The position numbers and the translations under genes are program-made. A DNA stretch of 46,184 nucleotides from Prevotella sp. UBA4339 (lineage in GTDB: Bacteria; Bacteroidota; Bacteroidia; Bacteroidales; Bacteroidaceae). This document shows, in pieces, positions 35,801 through 45,180 of the stretch; the stretch's first letter is position 1; every line of letters begins with the position of its first letter. The notes under the pieces were generated by a model. That model did not search any database. It was not told the DNA's origin and was given only the letters and a program-made list of their open reading frames with translations. Location of the stretch: NCBI GenBank assembly GCA_002393725.1, contig DGTJ01000059.1, forward strand, positions 1 to 46,184. The letters run 5' to 3'.

Positions 35801-36070
35801 TGGCTTAATGCTGATCAGAACTATGCTGAGAGTACTCTGTATGAGAAAAAATCACAATATTTCCGTGTGAAGACCATACAGTTGGCATATGATTTCAACT
35901 TCCCAGGAATGAAGAAACTGGGGCTTTCTCAGCTACAGTTAGCACTCAGTGCATACAACCTACTTACCTTCTCTCCATATCTCTGGGGAGATCCTGAAAC
36001 TCGTGCAAGCAACGCTCCATCTTACCCACTACAGCGTTCTTATACTGCCAGTCTAAAGGTTGGTTTCTAA
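32855..36070 (+). CDS. SusC/RagA-family TonB-dependent outer-membrane transporter (pair 1)
   Basis: 1071 residues with a signal peptide. A CarboxypepD_reg-like domain follows (about 46-120: IKGTVVDQSGETIIGASVLV, TVTDFDGNFTLKV, ISYVGYKDALV). Then come a TonB box-like segment (EIVAYGVQKK), the plug (SIFVRGKATWVDANPLIQVD, ITVLKDASATAVFGVRGANG) and a 22-strand-type barrel ending in an aromatic residue (SLKVGF). It imports oligosaccharides with its SusD partner, 28 bp downstream. It has no STN or FecR-interacting N-terminal domain, so no linked ECF sigma signalling is implied. Confidence 0.95.
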   Translation: MIKQRFFKGKAIPFAVAMSALLFAPSAGVLSARAAVQDVQQEESIKGTVVDQSGETIIGASVLVVGAKTATGTVTDFDGNFTLKVKPGTQLKISYVGYKDALVKAANGMKVTLEEEATMLQAVEIVAYGVQKKVTVTGALSSVKAEDLVRTPVSSVNNVLAGQLSGVTTVQYSGEPGSDAASIFVRGKATWVDANPLIQVDGVERDMWDIDPNEIESITVLKDASATAVFGVRGANGVILITTKRGTEGKAKISGSISFSAMTPTKMVEMANSYEYAKFYNQMRANDGQVPTFTDYVINRFADGSDPIRFPSMDWADYIMKDVTLQQQHNINISGGNKKVRYFISAGMFTQDGLFEQFDADFDYGYQYQRFNYRANIDLNVTKTTLLSLNASGKVDDKSSPVTGQGSSGMIKAIYQATPFVSPGIVDGRYIINSASMTDNLSGNTENMLPFIGSSPMTYYAYQPGAYQDNANKLSFDLILDQKLDFITKGLSAKLKGSYNSNFSSRRTIRREVANYTPILQADGETILYRKNAETTPPTYSTSVGGHGRNWYVEGSINYSRAFGKHTVSALALYNQSKEYYISGAYSDIPRTYVGLVGRVTYDWNNRYIAEFNIGYNGSENFAPGKRFGTFPAGSVGWVISDESFFKPLKSVFSFMKLRASWGLVGNDKIGGNRFMYVPDPYFVNTTALAERVGGPNEADKNPYAYDFGVENGTVTKGAVEATKNNPNVSWETAFKQDYGIDVNFLDDRLRGVFDYFIEKRKDILLQDLTAPSILGFTVPYSNLGEVKSWGWEASLNWNDKIGKDFRYWAKFNLSYNQNEIIEKFEAPQAYEYMYERGKRIGSRSLYQFWKYYYQGAEADYEKEFGSPFPKQIVGTLEPGDAVFVDLNKDGKIDGNDKFRGNAFTDDPEYIAGLTIGCQWKGWSFNTQMTAAWNVSRVISDVFRRPFQAASTNTDGGLLKYHLDHTWTVDNPSQDSEYPRASWLNADQNYAESTLYEKKSQYFRVKTIQLAYDFNFPGMKKLGLSQLQLALSAYNLLTFSPYLWGDPETRASNAPSYPLQRSYTASLKVGF

Positions 36071-36098
36071 TGTCAAATGGTAAAAAAAAGAATATTTT

Positions 36099-38183
36099 AT
36101 GAAACTTAAGCATATATTTTTCACTTCCGCAACCGCTCTGATGTATGCAGCTGCCTTTACAGCTTGTACAGACGAAATAAAGGTTGGCGACAGCTTTGTG
36201 GAAAAGGCACCTGGAGGAACGGTAACCATCGATACCGTCTTCAATAGTGCCGAATATACACGTCAGTTCTTGACGGGTATATATGGAATGCAGTATTACG
36301 GACTGCCATTCACAGGTCAGAGTGCAGCTCCTGTAAGCCAGAACAACTATCAGGGAAAGCTTGATGCCCTCACAGACTGCTATCAGATTCACTGGAATGG
36401 TACAGCTATTTTCAATAATTACTATAGCAATACGCTTTCTGCTAATGACGATGCACTGATTGCATTCACCAATGATAAGGTTTGGACAGCCGTACGCCAG
36501 TCCTACCTCTTGCTCGACAATATAGACCGTGTGCCAGGACTGTCTGATGCAGAGAAGAAGAGCATCATCGCACAGACCAAGTGCCTTATAGCATCCCGTT
36601 ATTTCGACCTGTTCAGCGTATATGGAGGTCTTCCAATAGTCGACAAGTCATACACAGGTACCGAAGGCGACTATACCAATCTCAAGCGCGGTACAATAGA
36701 CGAAACTGTAGAGTTCATGGTGAAACTGCTCGACGAGGCAATTCCTGACCTCCGTTGGGCATGGGACGGTAACACCACTGATACCGATGCCTACAACAAC
36801 ACAGGCCGCTGGACTGCCGCTGGTGCACGTGCCCTTAAAGCAAAGATTCTGCTTTTTGCAGCATCACCACTCTTTAATGCTGACCAGCCATACTTTGGTA
36901 ACACCACAGATGCAGAGAAAGAACATCTTGTATGGTACGGTGACTTCCAGCAGTCACGCTGGGAGCGTGCAGAACAGGCTTGCCGCGATTTCTTTACTGC
37001 CAACGGTGAGCCAGACCCAAGCAGTCTGACTTTAGGGACAGCAGGTAAGTTCTACCAGCTTAACCAGCCTACAGAGAATTCTGCCGATGCTTATCGTCAG
37101 GCTTACCGCATGGGCTACATCTATCAAGGCAGTAAGGAAGTGATTCATTCCACTCGTGTGTCTACTATCTATGGAACTCAGGGTACTTATGCTTGGTGGA
37201 ACTGGGTAGGCATCGGACGAAACTCTTATTGTCCTACAGTGGAATATGTAGAGATGTTCCCATGGGCGTCAGGAGAGCCTTTCGTATGGGAGAAAGCTCC
37301 AGAATATGCTCTGGTCAACTCTGCTAACCAGAGACTGGATGCTGACGGTCAGCTGTTCTATAGCCCTGTCAAGAAGTCTGGTCGCCGTACAATTGCCAAA
37401 TATGCAATCCGTGACCCACGACTCTATGAGAATGCTATAGTAAACGGCCAGCAGATTACCCTCGACTGGACTTCAGGTAAGTCATCTGGTGACATCTATG
37501 AACTTTGGACAGGTGGCAACAATGCTGGTCTGAACATTGCCAAACCAACAGGTGAAATCGTAGAACAGTTGACAACTCGTTTCCCAACAGGTTTCGGAAC
37601 CATCAAGTATTATCTTGGTGAGGAGTATCACCGTAAGTTTATGCACTGGGTATACCTGAGCTATGACGAGATGCTGCTCATGTGGGCAGAGACCCTTGCT
37701 CAGACAGGAAAGCTGAGAGAAGCCCTGAACTGCGTCAACCGTGTACGTGCCCGTGTAGGAATGGATGCGATGGAGAAATTCATGCCAGAGCTGACTTCTG
37801 ACAAGGCAAAACTGATTGAAGAAATACTTCGTGAGCGTGCCTGCGAGCTTGGTATGAGCAACAACCGCTATTACGACATGATCCGCTACAAGCGCAGCGA
37901 CTGGATGACCAAGGAACTCCACGGTCTGAAGATAACCCGATTGCAGAACGTGATGGGACAATATGTAGAGAACTACAACCCATACTTTGGAACAGATAAA
38001 AACAACGGTGTAGCAGAGCCAGACCATTTCAAGTATGAGAAGTTTACTCTCCAGAACCGTCGCCGCGTAATGTGGGATCTGGATCCAAACTCCAACGAGG
38101 TTAAGAAGTGGTTCCTCTTCCCGCTCCCGATTACTGAGTTGAACAAGGGATATGGACTCATACAGAATCCTGGTTGGGAATAA
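36099..38183 (+). CDS. SusD/RagB-family surface glycan-binding lipoprotein (pair 1)
   Basis: 694 residues. The lipoprotein signal ends at AFTAC (C23), followed by acidic TDE, which fits surface export in Bacteroidetes. SusD features: an N-terminal tetratricopeptide-like part (YLLLDNIDRVPGL, AQTKCLIASRYFDLFSVYG), the ARALKAKILLFAASPLF helix, and a C-terminal RagB/SusD domain (YLSYDEMLLMWAETLAQTG, LNCVNRVRARVG, RERACELGMSNNRYYDM, ending GLIQNPGWE). It lids the adjacent SusC and binds substrate. At 694 residues it is longer than typical SusD proteins. Confidence 0.94.
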   Translation: MKLKHIFFTSATALMYAAAFTACTDEIKVGDSFVEKAPGGTVTIDTVFNSAEYTRQFLTGIYGMQYYGLPFTGQSAAPVSQNNYQGKLDALTDCYQIHWNGTAIFNNYYSNTLSANDDALIAFTNDKVWTAVRQSYLLLDNIDRVPGLSDAEKKSIIAQTKCLIASRYFDLFSVYGGLPIVDKSYTGTEGDYTNLKRGTIDETVEFMVKLLDEAIPDLRWAWDGNTTDTDAYNNTGRWTAAGARALKAKILLFAASPLFNADQPYFGNTTDAEKEHLVWYGDFQQSRWERAEQACRDFFTANGEPDPSSLTLGTAGKFYQLNQPTENSADAYRQAYRMGYIYQGSKEVIHSTRVSTIYGTQGTYAWWNWVGIGRNSYCPTVEYVEMFPWASGEPFVWEKAPEYALVNSANQRLDADGQLFYSPVKKSGRRTIAKYAIRDPRLYENAIVNGQQITLDWTSGKSSGDIYELWTGGNNAGLNIAKPTGEIVEQLTTRFPTGFGTIKYYLGEEYHRKFMHWVYLSYDEMLLMWAETLAQTGKLREALNCVNRVRARVGMDAMEKFMPELTSDKAKLIEEILRERACELGMSNNRYYDMIRYKRSDWMTKELHGLKITRLQNVMGQYVENYNPYFGTDKNNGVAEPDHFKYEKFTLQNRRRVMWDLDPNSNEVKKWFLFPLPITELNKGYGLIQNPGWE

Positions 38184-38221
38184 TCCTAAGAATTGTTGAA
38201 GACTTCAAAATAAAGAAAGAT

Positions 38222-41050
38222 ATGAATATAAAGAATATTTTCGTGTTGTCACTGCTTGCAGGCATTTGTCTGCCGGCAGCAGCACAACAGGACAGCACAG
38301 GTATCGCTTTTGTCGACCAGACTATCGATGTGGGAGCCCAAAAGACATTCAGCCGTGAACAGTCAACAGCTTCTGTATCGGTAATAACAAACGACAATGT
38401 AGACAAGCGATCAGCCAAGAATATCGGCAATTCCATCATCGGACAGGGCAACGGTCTTATGTCCTTGGATGGAACAGGTACTTACTTTGCAAAGAACCCG
38501 ACATTCTATGTTCGCGGTCTCCAGAGCCTTAGTACAAGCACTCCTCTGATATTAGTCGATGGAATAGAGAGGGAAATCTCTGTAGTAACACCGGAAGAAG
38601 TGGAAAGCGTCACAATCCTGAAAGATGCTGCTGCAACGGCTTTATATGGATACAAAGGTGCAAACGGAGCTGTTCTTATCACTACAAAACGTGGTAAATA
38701 CAACACAACAGAGATGTCGGTTCACTATGACCACCTTTTCAACTATCAGGTTGACCGTCCGAAATTTATTAACGGTGCCACCTATGCAAATGCAATCAAT
38801 GAGGCACTGGCAAATGAGGGCAAGTCACCACGATATGATGCTAACGCGCTGGCAGCATTCCAGAGCGGACAGTATCCTTATCAGTACCCAAGCGTCAACT
38901 GGGTGGACGAGACTTTCCGTCATCATGGTGTAACCAACAAGGTAGGAATTGATTTCGCTGGTGGTGGTGAGCGATTCCGCTACTATGCTGCCTTGAACCT
39001 CCTCTCTGACAAGGGATTCATCAAGAGCCCAGGTGAGACAGAAGGATATTCTACCCAAGACAAGTATGTACGCGGAAACATGCGCGTAAACCTGGATATT
39101 GACTTGACACCGACAACAATGCTGAAAGTGAACATGGGAGGTATACTCAGTGAAGTTTCACAGCCAGGCAGTCAGGCAAATCTCTGGAACAACATCTACA
39201 ATCTTCCTTCAGCAGCATTTCCCATCAAGAGTGAGGAAGGCGACTGGGGCGGAAACTCTACTTGGGCAGGAACACTCAACCCCGTTGCTCTCTCAACGGA
39301 TGCAGCCTACTATAAAACACATGAGCGCGGTCTCTTCTCTGACATCACCCTGACACAGGACCTTTCCTCATGGGTAGAGGGCCTGGGATTCTTCCTGAAG
39401 CTTGGTTATGACACCTACAGCACCCTCTATGAGGATCACAGCAAGACATTCGTCTATGGAAGCTATCCTGCAGACTGGTCAACAGGCACATTAGCCAAGG
39501 GCACATATTTCACAGGAGGTGAGCGTACCGAGATGGGCAAGAGCGCTGCAACTAAGGCATTTGCCCGCCGTTTTACTGCTGCTGGAGGTATCAACTTTGA
39601 CCGCAGCTTTGGCGAGCACTATATCTACAGCCAACTGAAGTGGGACTATGACTACCAGCACGTGAATGGTGGCAGTGGCACAGTATATCGCCAGAACTAC
39701 AGCTGGTGGTCGCACTATGGCTACAAGAACAAGTATCTCCTTGACTTGGCACTGGTTTACAGCGGTTCAAGCCGTCTGGCTCCAGACACTAAGTGGTCTT
39801 TCTCGCCAACTGTATCTGCAGCATGGGTTATCTCAAAAGAGGATTTCATGAAAGATATCAACTGGCTTGACTACCTGAAGCTGCGTGCTTCATTCGGCAA
39901 GATTAACGCTGACTATCTGCCAGGTGATGACATGGACGTGTGGACATACTATACACAGAGCTATACCATCAGTGGGGCTTCTGCTTATTATTTCGTAGAT
40001 GCCACTGCAGCTCAGGACATATATGGTACCACTACACTTGGAACAATGGCAACAGTTGCTCCAAGCCATGAGAAGGCTAACAAATTCAACATCGGATTTG
40101 ACGCAACTCTTTTCAAGGGTCTGAACATTGAATTCGACTATTTCTACAATCATCGTTATGACATCTGGTGCTCAGGTGCCGGTGCTTATACAGCATTGAT
40201 CGGTTTTGGCGCACCATACGTAAACGCAGGAGTAGTTAATCAGAATGGTATTGACGCCTCTGTAGATTTCACGCATGATTTCGGAGGACTCACACTGAAT
40301 ATTGGTGGAAACATGACATTCTCCAAGACAAAGATCAAGGATATGGCCGAGGAGCCACGTGCATACGAGAACCTTGTCCAGACAGGCAACCCGCTGAAAT
40401 CTACCTACGGACTGATAGCAGAAGGTCTGTTTACTAGTCAGGCAGAGATTGACGCTGCTCCACGTCAGACCTTCACCACTGTTCGTCCTGGCGATATCAG
40501 ATATAAAGACGTGAACGGTGATAACGTTATCGATGCTAACGATAAGGTACGCCTGGGCTACAGCACAACAGCTCCTGAACTCTACTACTCATTCCACATT
40601 GGTGCTGAGTATAAAGGTATCGGTATCGACGCTATGTTCCAGGGGGTAGGCCGTTACAGTGCAGTACTCAATACACAGGGATACTATTGGGGACTTATCA
40701 ACAACAGCAGCCTGGCACAGCAGGTATATGACAATCGCTGGAGTCCTTCAAACAACAATGCCAACGCAGAGTATCCGCGCCTGAGTTCAGAGAGCAATGC
40801 GAACAACTACCAGACAAGTTCATTCTGGCTTCGTGACCGTTCTTATTTGAAACTCCGCAACTTGGAGATCTACTACAACCTGCCAATGTCTCTGTTACAG
40901 CCAACAAAGTATATCAAGGCAGCTAAAGTATATCTTCGCGGTGTTGACCTCTTCACCTTCGACCATCTCGACGAAGTGGACGCAGCATCCTATGGCATAG
41001 CTGCACCACTGACAAGAAGTGTGGCTCTTGGAGTTTCAGTAACGCTTTAA
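38222..41050 (+). CDS. SusC/RagA-family transporter without N-terminal regulatory domain (pair 2)
   Basis: 942 residues from ATG 38222. The frame runs back to 38174, but MNIKNIFVLSLLAGICLPAAA is the signal peptide and upstream codons overlap the susD stop region. It goes almost directly into the plug (STASVSVITNDNVDKRSAKN, TFYVRGLQSLSTSTPLILVD, VTILKDAAATALYGYKGANG), so the CarboxypepD_reg-like domain of pair 1 is missing. The barrel ends in LGVSVTL, without the usual terminal aromatic. Gap to the upstream susD gene is 38 bp. Likely serves a second size class or branch of the same glycan. Confidence 0.93.
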   Translation: MNIKNIFVLSLLAGICLPAAAQQDSTGIAFVDQTIDVGAQKTFSREQSTASVSVITNDNVDKRSAKNIGNSIIGQGNGLMSLDGTGTYFAKNPTFYVRGLQSLSTSTPLILVDGIEREISVVTPEEVESVTILKDAAATALYGYKGANGAVLITTKRGKYNTTEMSVHYDHLFNYQVDRPKFINGATYANAINEALANEGKSPRYDANALAAFQSGQYPYQYPSVNWVDETFRHHGVTNKVGIDFAGGGERFRYYAALNLLSDKGFIKSPGETEGYSTQDKYVRGNMRVNLDIDLTPTTMLKVNMGGILSEVSQPGSQANLWNNIYNLPSAAFPIKSEEGDWGGNSTWAGTLNPVALSTDAAYYKTHERGLFSDITLTQDLSSWVEGLGFFLKLGYDTYSTLYEDHSKTFVYGSYPADWSTGTLAKGTYFTGGERTEMGKSAATKAFARRFTAAGGINFDRSFGEHYIYSQLKWDYDYQHVNGGSGTVYRQNYSWWSHYGYKNKYLLDLALVYSGSSRLAPDTKWSFSPTVSAAWVISKEDFMKDINWLDYLKLRASFGKINADYLPGDDMDVWTYYTQSYTISGASAYYFVDATAAQDIYGTTTLGTMATVAPSHEKANKFNIGFDATLFKGLNIEFDYFYNHRYDIWCSGAGAYTALIGFGAPYVNAGVVNQNGIDASVDFTHDFGGLTLNIGGNMTFSKTKIKDMAEEPRAYENLVQTGNPLKSTYGLIAEGLFTSQAEIDAAPRQTFTTVRPGDIRYKDVNGDNVIDANDKVRLGYSTTAPELYYSFHIGAEYKGIGIDAMFQGVGRYSAVLNTQGYYWGLINNSSLAQQVYDNRWSPSNNNANAEYPRLSSESNANNYQTSSFWLRDRSYLKLRNLEIYYNLPMSLLQPTKYIKAAKVYLRGVDLFTFDHLDEVDAASYGIAAPLTRSVALGVSVTL

Positions 41051-41080
41051 TGACACATAACTCAAAAAAAGAAGAAGGAT

Positions 41081-42727
41081 ATGAAAATCAAGAATATATT
41101 GAGCCTCGCAGCCGCAACCGTCGTGTTAGCCTCTTGTGGTGACAGGATGGATTACAAAGAGTATAGCGTCTACGACGAGGACTATGTAAAGACCACCTTT
41201 GCCCGCGCTGCCGGACTGGTGACATCTATCTATAACGACCTTGACAGTGACTTCGGTAACTATAGCGGAGCCCTGTTGGCATCGGCCACTGACGAAGCCG
41301 TATATAGCCATTCGGGCAATGCCATAGAGACCTTCTATAACGGAGGATGGAGTGCATCAAACAATAACGATGCATCTCTATGGACCAAATGTTGGCGCGG
41401 TATAAGCTATGCAAATCTCTACCTTGACAAATTCAAGGATGAGACATTTGAGGAATATCTTATGGACCTTAACTACAAACAGGAGCTGCATCAATATCAG
41501 AACCTGCAGTTTGAGGCCCGTTTCCTCAGAGCATACTATTACTTCCTGCTCGTACGCTCGTTTGGCGGTGTGCCACTGATTACAAATGTCATGGATGCCG
41601 AAGAAGCCAGCACTCAGCCACGTGTCACCTCTGATGAGATATTCCAGTATATCAATTCTGAATGCAAGGCTATTCAGGACACTATCATCAAGGACTACAG
41701 CAACCTTGGCAACATGCAGCTGAACAACAAAAACGAGACTGGCCGTGCCAACAATTTGGCAGTTCTGGCTCTCAAGGCCCGTGCAGCACTCTACTATGCA
41801 AGTCCGCTCTTCAATCCGAGCAATGACAAAGAGCGCTGGCATCAGGCAGCCCTTGCCAACAAGGAGCTTATCGATGCGTGCAAAGATCGTGGCATGAAGC
41901 TTACAGCTGACTACGGAAGCCTGTTCCAGAAAGACAACTGGCAGAACATCGAGGAGTGTATCTTCGTACGCCGTATAATCTCATCAAACAACAACTTCGA
42001 GAAATACAACTTCCCTATCGGTCTTGAGAATGCCGGTGGCGGTAACTGCCCGACACAGAACCTTGTAGAGGCATACGAGCCTGGCGACATCCGTCTGGCA
42101 GCAACTGTAGCCATGAATGGAGAACAGTGGCCAAATGATGTCCTTGAAACATTTGTCGGTGGAGCCAACGGACAGCCTATCACTTTTGCAACACCGACTG
42201 GCTACTACCTGAAGAAGTATGTCAACAAGAGCCTCACTATCGGTGCTTCTAATCCTACTACAGAACGCCACCATTGGGTGACCTTCCGTCTGGGAGAGTT
42301 CTACCTGAACTATGCAGAGGCTATGCTGAACTATACAGGTAGCGGATATGCTAGGGAGACAGGTCTTAACATGACTGCAGCAGATGCAGTAAATACTGTT
42401 CGTACTCGTGCAAAGCTTGGTAACATTGCAGCAGACCTTTCTGCATCGCAGTTTGCCGAGCGTCTGGAGAACGAGCGTTTCGTTGAACTTGCATTCGAAG
42501 GACATCGCTTCTATGACCTGCGCAGGTGGAAGAAGGCTGGAGAGGCAAAGTACCGCACAATCAAGTCAATGTACATCACCAAGAATGCTGATGGCACATT
42601 CAATGAGACTGTACAGTCTGACGCCACCACACGTTCTTACTGGGATGACAAGATGTATCTTTTCCCAATCGCCCAGAGTGAGATTCTTAAGTCCAAAGGT
42701 AATCTGACACAGAATCCTGGATGGTAA
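41081..42727 (+). CDS. SusD/RagB-family surface glycan-binding lipoprotein (pair 2)
   Basis: 548 residues. Lipobox LASC with C19 in MKIKNILSLAAATVVLASCG. Typical SusD segments: ISYANLYLDKFKDETFEEYL, QFEARFLRAYYYFLLVRSFG (positive for the family), LALKARAALYYASPLFNP, LGEFYLNYAEAMLNYTG, AADAVNTVRTRAKLG, ENERFVELAFEGHRFYDLRR and a closing KGNLTQNPGW. Partner of the SusC 30 bp upstream. Last gene of the susC-susD-susC-susD series; a GC-rich hairpin follows. Confidence 0.95.
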   Translation: MKIKNILSLAAATVVLASCGDRMDYKEYSVYDEDYVKTTFARAAGLVTSIYNDLDSDFGNYSGALLASATDEAVYSHSGNAIETFYNGGWSASNNNDASLWTKCWRGISYANLYLDKFKDETFEEYLMDLNYKQELHQYQNLQFEARFLRAYYYFLLVRSFGGVPLITNVMDAEEASTQPRVTSDEIFQYINSECKAIQDTIIKDYSNLGNMQLNNKNETGRANNLAVLALKARAALYYASPLFNPSNDKERWHQAALANKELIDACKDRGMKLTADYGSLFQKDNWQNIEECIFVRRIISSNNNFEKYNFPIGLENAGGGNCPTQNLVEAYEPGDIRLAATVAMNGEQWPNDVLETFVGGANGQPITFATPTGYYLKKYVNKSLTIGASNPTTERHHWVTFRLGEFYLNYAEAMLNYTGSGYARETGLNMTAADAVNTVRTRAKLGNIAADLSASQFAERLENERFVELAFEGHRFYDLRRWKKAGEAKYRTIKSMYITKNADGTFNETVQSDATTRSYWDDKMYLFPIAQSEILKSKGNLTQNPGW

Positions 42728-42731
42728 AGTA

Positions 42732-42774
42732 TAACCCCATCCCCTGCAATGTAATAGTTCAGGGGATGGGATTA
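42732..42774. terminator. Hairpin after the susCD series
   Basis: CCCATCCCCTG (42736-42746) pairs with CAGGGGATGGG (42760-42770); one mismatch further out, three more bases pair. The loop is 13 nt. There is no long T-run after it on the plus strand, so it may be an inefficient terminator or a 3'-end stabilising hairpin. Confidence 0.55.
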
Positions 42775-42817
42775 ACAACATTTATAAATACATTTTTATG
42801 TTAAAGTCATATAAAAA

Positions 42818-42848
42818 CTTGTAGTTTATAGATTATTTTGTATCTTTG
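42818..42848 (+). promoter_or_regulatory. Promoter of the secreted 747-residue protein gene
   Basis: CTTG (42818-42821) and TATCTTTG (42841-42848), 19 bp apart. The ATG is at 42913 after a long AT-rich leader of about 60 bp. Confidence 0.65.
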
Positions 42849-42912
42849 CATCCAAATAAGGAATAAACAATATCTACTTTATACATTTAATTATTAACAA
42901 AAACGTATTTTT

Positions 42913-45156
42913 ATGAAAAAATTCTACTTAATGTTTACAGCTATGTTGGCATTGTTTGCCACAACAGCTAAGGCCGACCGTATTCTCTTCTCAGAGAACT
43001 ACGAGGCAGGTGGTGTTCCAGCTACATGGACAATCAATGGAGGTACAGGTAGCATCGCTGGTGACGCAGAGGGAAAATATTTTTCATTTGCATTAGGTCA
43101 GAGCAACGGTCGTTCTGCTCATTGCTTCTGGGGTGAGGGCATTTTCGACCCTGTAAAGGAAGGACTGACGGAATATGCTGTCAGCATTGATTTCCAATAT
43201 CAAGCTTTTGGTAACAACCAGTATAATGGTGAGTTCGCTGTTTTTTCTGGAGAGAAATGTATAAAAACAAATGGAAATTCTGGTGGCAATTGGTCACCAT
43301 ATTGCACGATAACTCCTGATTGTCTTTTTGACATGAATGAGAGCGAAGACGCTATCAAAGCAATGGATACCAAAGATCCAACGTTATGGTATCTCAATGG
43401 AGATGTTGATAACAGTTTCAATTTAACAGCAGGAACTTGGTATACTCTTGTACTTAATGTAAATGTGGCAACTCGCGAAGTATCATTTACTATTGACGAC
43501 CTTGATGGAACATTCCATAAGGCTGGTTCAAAGACTTTAGCAGAAGATGCAAATATCTATGCAAGTGGTTTATATTTGATGAATGCACGATATCAGTCTG
43601 TTATCAACATTGATAATGTGAAAGTAAGTGTTCCTGGTGACTATGCAAATATCCCTGTTATTGCTTTGACGGGTCTGAATATGGCTGAACGTACATACAC
43701 CATCACATTCATGGAAGGTGAGACACTTCATGTAACAGCTACTGATGGTTCAGAAAAGGTTGTTGGCTATTATGAGACAGGAGATGTACCTGGTGCTTAC
43801 GTAATTACTACTTCAACATCTGGTAAGATTACTGCTTATACAACCGCTGGAACTATGCAGTCTGAACCAGTATCAGTCGATGTTGTCTGCGAGCCTATTG
43901 CTCTTGATGGAGTTGTTAGTTATGGAGTTGTTAATGCTTCTGAAGGTTTTGCCAAGACTTATCAATTTACTATTGACAACTCTAACATTGAAATGCAGCC
44001 TGAAATCTTTATGGACTTTACATTCAAGTCTGACAATGGTACAGACGACTTTGTTCTAACAAACCAGAATAATGGCGCACAAGTGACAATTCCGTCGAAA
44101 GGAACACTGACTGTAACCACCAAGGCTCTTGGTTATGCAAATGGTTCAACCACTATCAAGAATGATATAGAGTACATTGTAAAGCACGACATTGATATTC
44201 AGCACACAACTGCTGATGAACTCCTTGCAAAAGGTTTCGAGAAACTTGATGACCTGAACTCATCTAATACCTCTGGTGAAAGCAACTGGACTGGTCGTCT
44301 GAGACACGCTTTCAGTATCGCTACAGGAGAGAAGGACGATGAAGGTAATGACATCTTAAAGTATTATGCCGTATATGGTCCTAATGCAAGTGGTGTAGAT
44401 AAGGGAGGTAATCCCCTTACAGCAGAGTATTTTGCAGGTGCAAAGTGTGACTTCGGTGATAAGCCCGCTGCTAACTTCGATGTTGTTGAGCCAATCCAGC
44501 GCTATCGTTTCCTTCAGTCGAAACTTAACGAGGAGACTGCTCACTCTTTGTTTGCTCCTATGTACGTATGGTATGGAACTACTGGTGTTGACAAGAGCTA
44601 TTATGAGGAAGATGGTGTAACTCCTAAGGTTGACCCTGCTGGCAATCCAGGAGGTAGTACTAACCTACAGGTAAAGCTTGGTATTGGTATCGTATTCTCT
44701 GGTCAGGTGAACGACGCAGAGAACTATAATCCCAATAGCATTTCATATTCTCCTATTCTAATCAACACAACTACTATGGGTGTTGATGGTTTGACCGACG
44801 AAGACTTGATTGTTGTTTCCAAGATTGACAATTACGGAGGTGGATCTGTTCATCCTTCGTTCCCCGCTGGCACTGATCCTACAGCAGCAAAGGCTGAGTA
44901 CAAGGCCATGCATTTGGGTGCAGTCAACTCTACCTGCAAAGGTACTGAAACCTTCACACTCAATCGAGTTGACGCTGCTCTGAACCGTGTCCTAGTTCTT
45001 TCACCGAAGAACGGAACTGGTATTGAGGAGATCAACTACAACAAGATCGTTTCTGACCACAATGCTCCTATCTACAACCTGAATGGTGTTCGCGTTGACG
45101 GTGCTCTGAAGAAGGGTATCTACATCAAGCAGGGCAAGAAGTTCATTGTTAAGTAA
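42913..45156 (+). CDS. Large secreted protein of unknown function, Prevotella-type C-terminus
   Basis: 747 residues with a signal peptide (MKKFYLMFTAMLALFATTAKA). No lipobox. The N-terminal ~230 residues look like a concanavalin or jelly-roll beta-sandwich (ILFSENYEAGGVPATWTING, GTWYTLVLNVNVATREVSF, INIDNVKVSVPGDY). The middle is beta-rich with no motif I recognise. The last ~45 residues (APIYNLNGVRV ... KKGIYIKQGKKFIVK) match the short C-terminal segment common on Prevotella secreted proteins, similar in form to type IX sorting domains. It may bind or process the glycan at the surface. Own promoter and a strong terminator, so a separate transcription unit at the edge of the locus. Confidence 0.75.
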   Translation: MKKFYLMFTAMLALFATTAKADRILFSENYEAGGVPATWTINGGTGSIAGDAEGKYFSFALGQSNGRSAHCFWGEGIFDPVKEGLTEYAVSIDFQYQAFGNNQYNGEFAVFSGEKCIKTNGNSGGNWSPYCTITPDCLFDMNESEDAIKAMDTKDPTLWYLNGDVDNSFNLTAGTWYTLVLNVNVATREVSFTIDDLDGTFHKAGSKTLAEDANIYASGLYLMNARYQSVINIDNVKVSVPGDYANIPVIALTGLNMAERTYTITFMEGETLHVTATDGSEKVVGYYETGDVPGAYVITTSTSGKITAYTTAGTMQSEPVSVDVVCEPIALDGVVSYGVVNASEGFAKTYQFTIDNSNIEMQPEIFMDFTFKSDNGTDDFVLTNQNNGAQVTIPSKGTLTVTTKALGYANGSTTIKNDIEYIVKHDIDIQHTTADELLAKGFEKLDDLNSSNTSGESNWTGRLRHAFSIATGEKDDEGNDILKYYAVYGPNASGVDKGGNPLTAEYFAGAKCDFGDKPAANFDVVEPIQRYRFLQSKLNEETAHSLFAPMYVWYGTTGVDKSYYEEDGVTPKVDPAGNPGGSTNLQVKLGIGIVFSGQVNDAENYNPNSISYSPILINTTTMGVDGLTDEDLIVVSKIDNYGGGSVHPSFPAGTDPTAAKAEYKAMHLGAVNSTCKGTETFTLNRVDAALNRVLVLSPKNGTGIEEINYNKIVSDHNAPIYNLNGVRVDGALKKGIYIKQGKKFIVK

Positions 45157-45180
45157 TCATTTGAATCACTTAAATACTCA

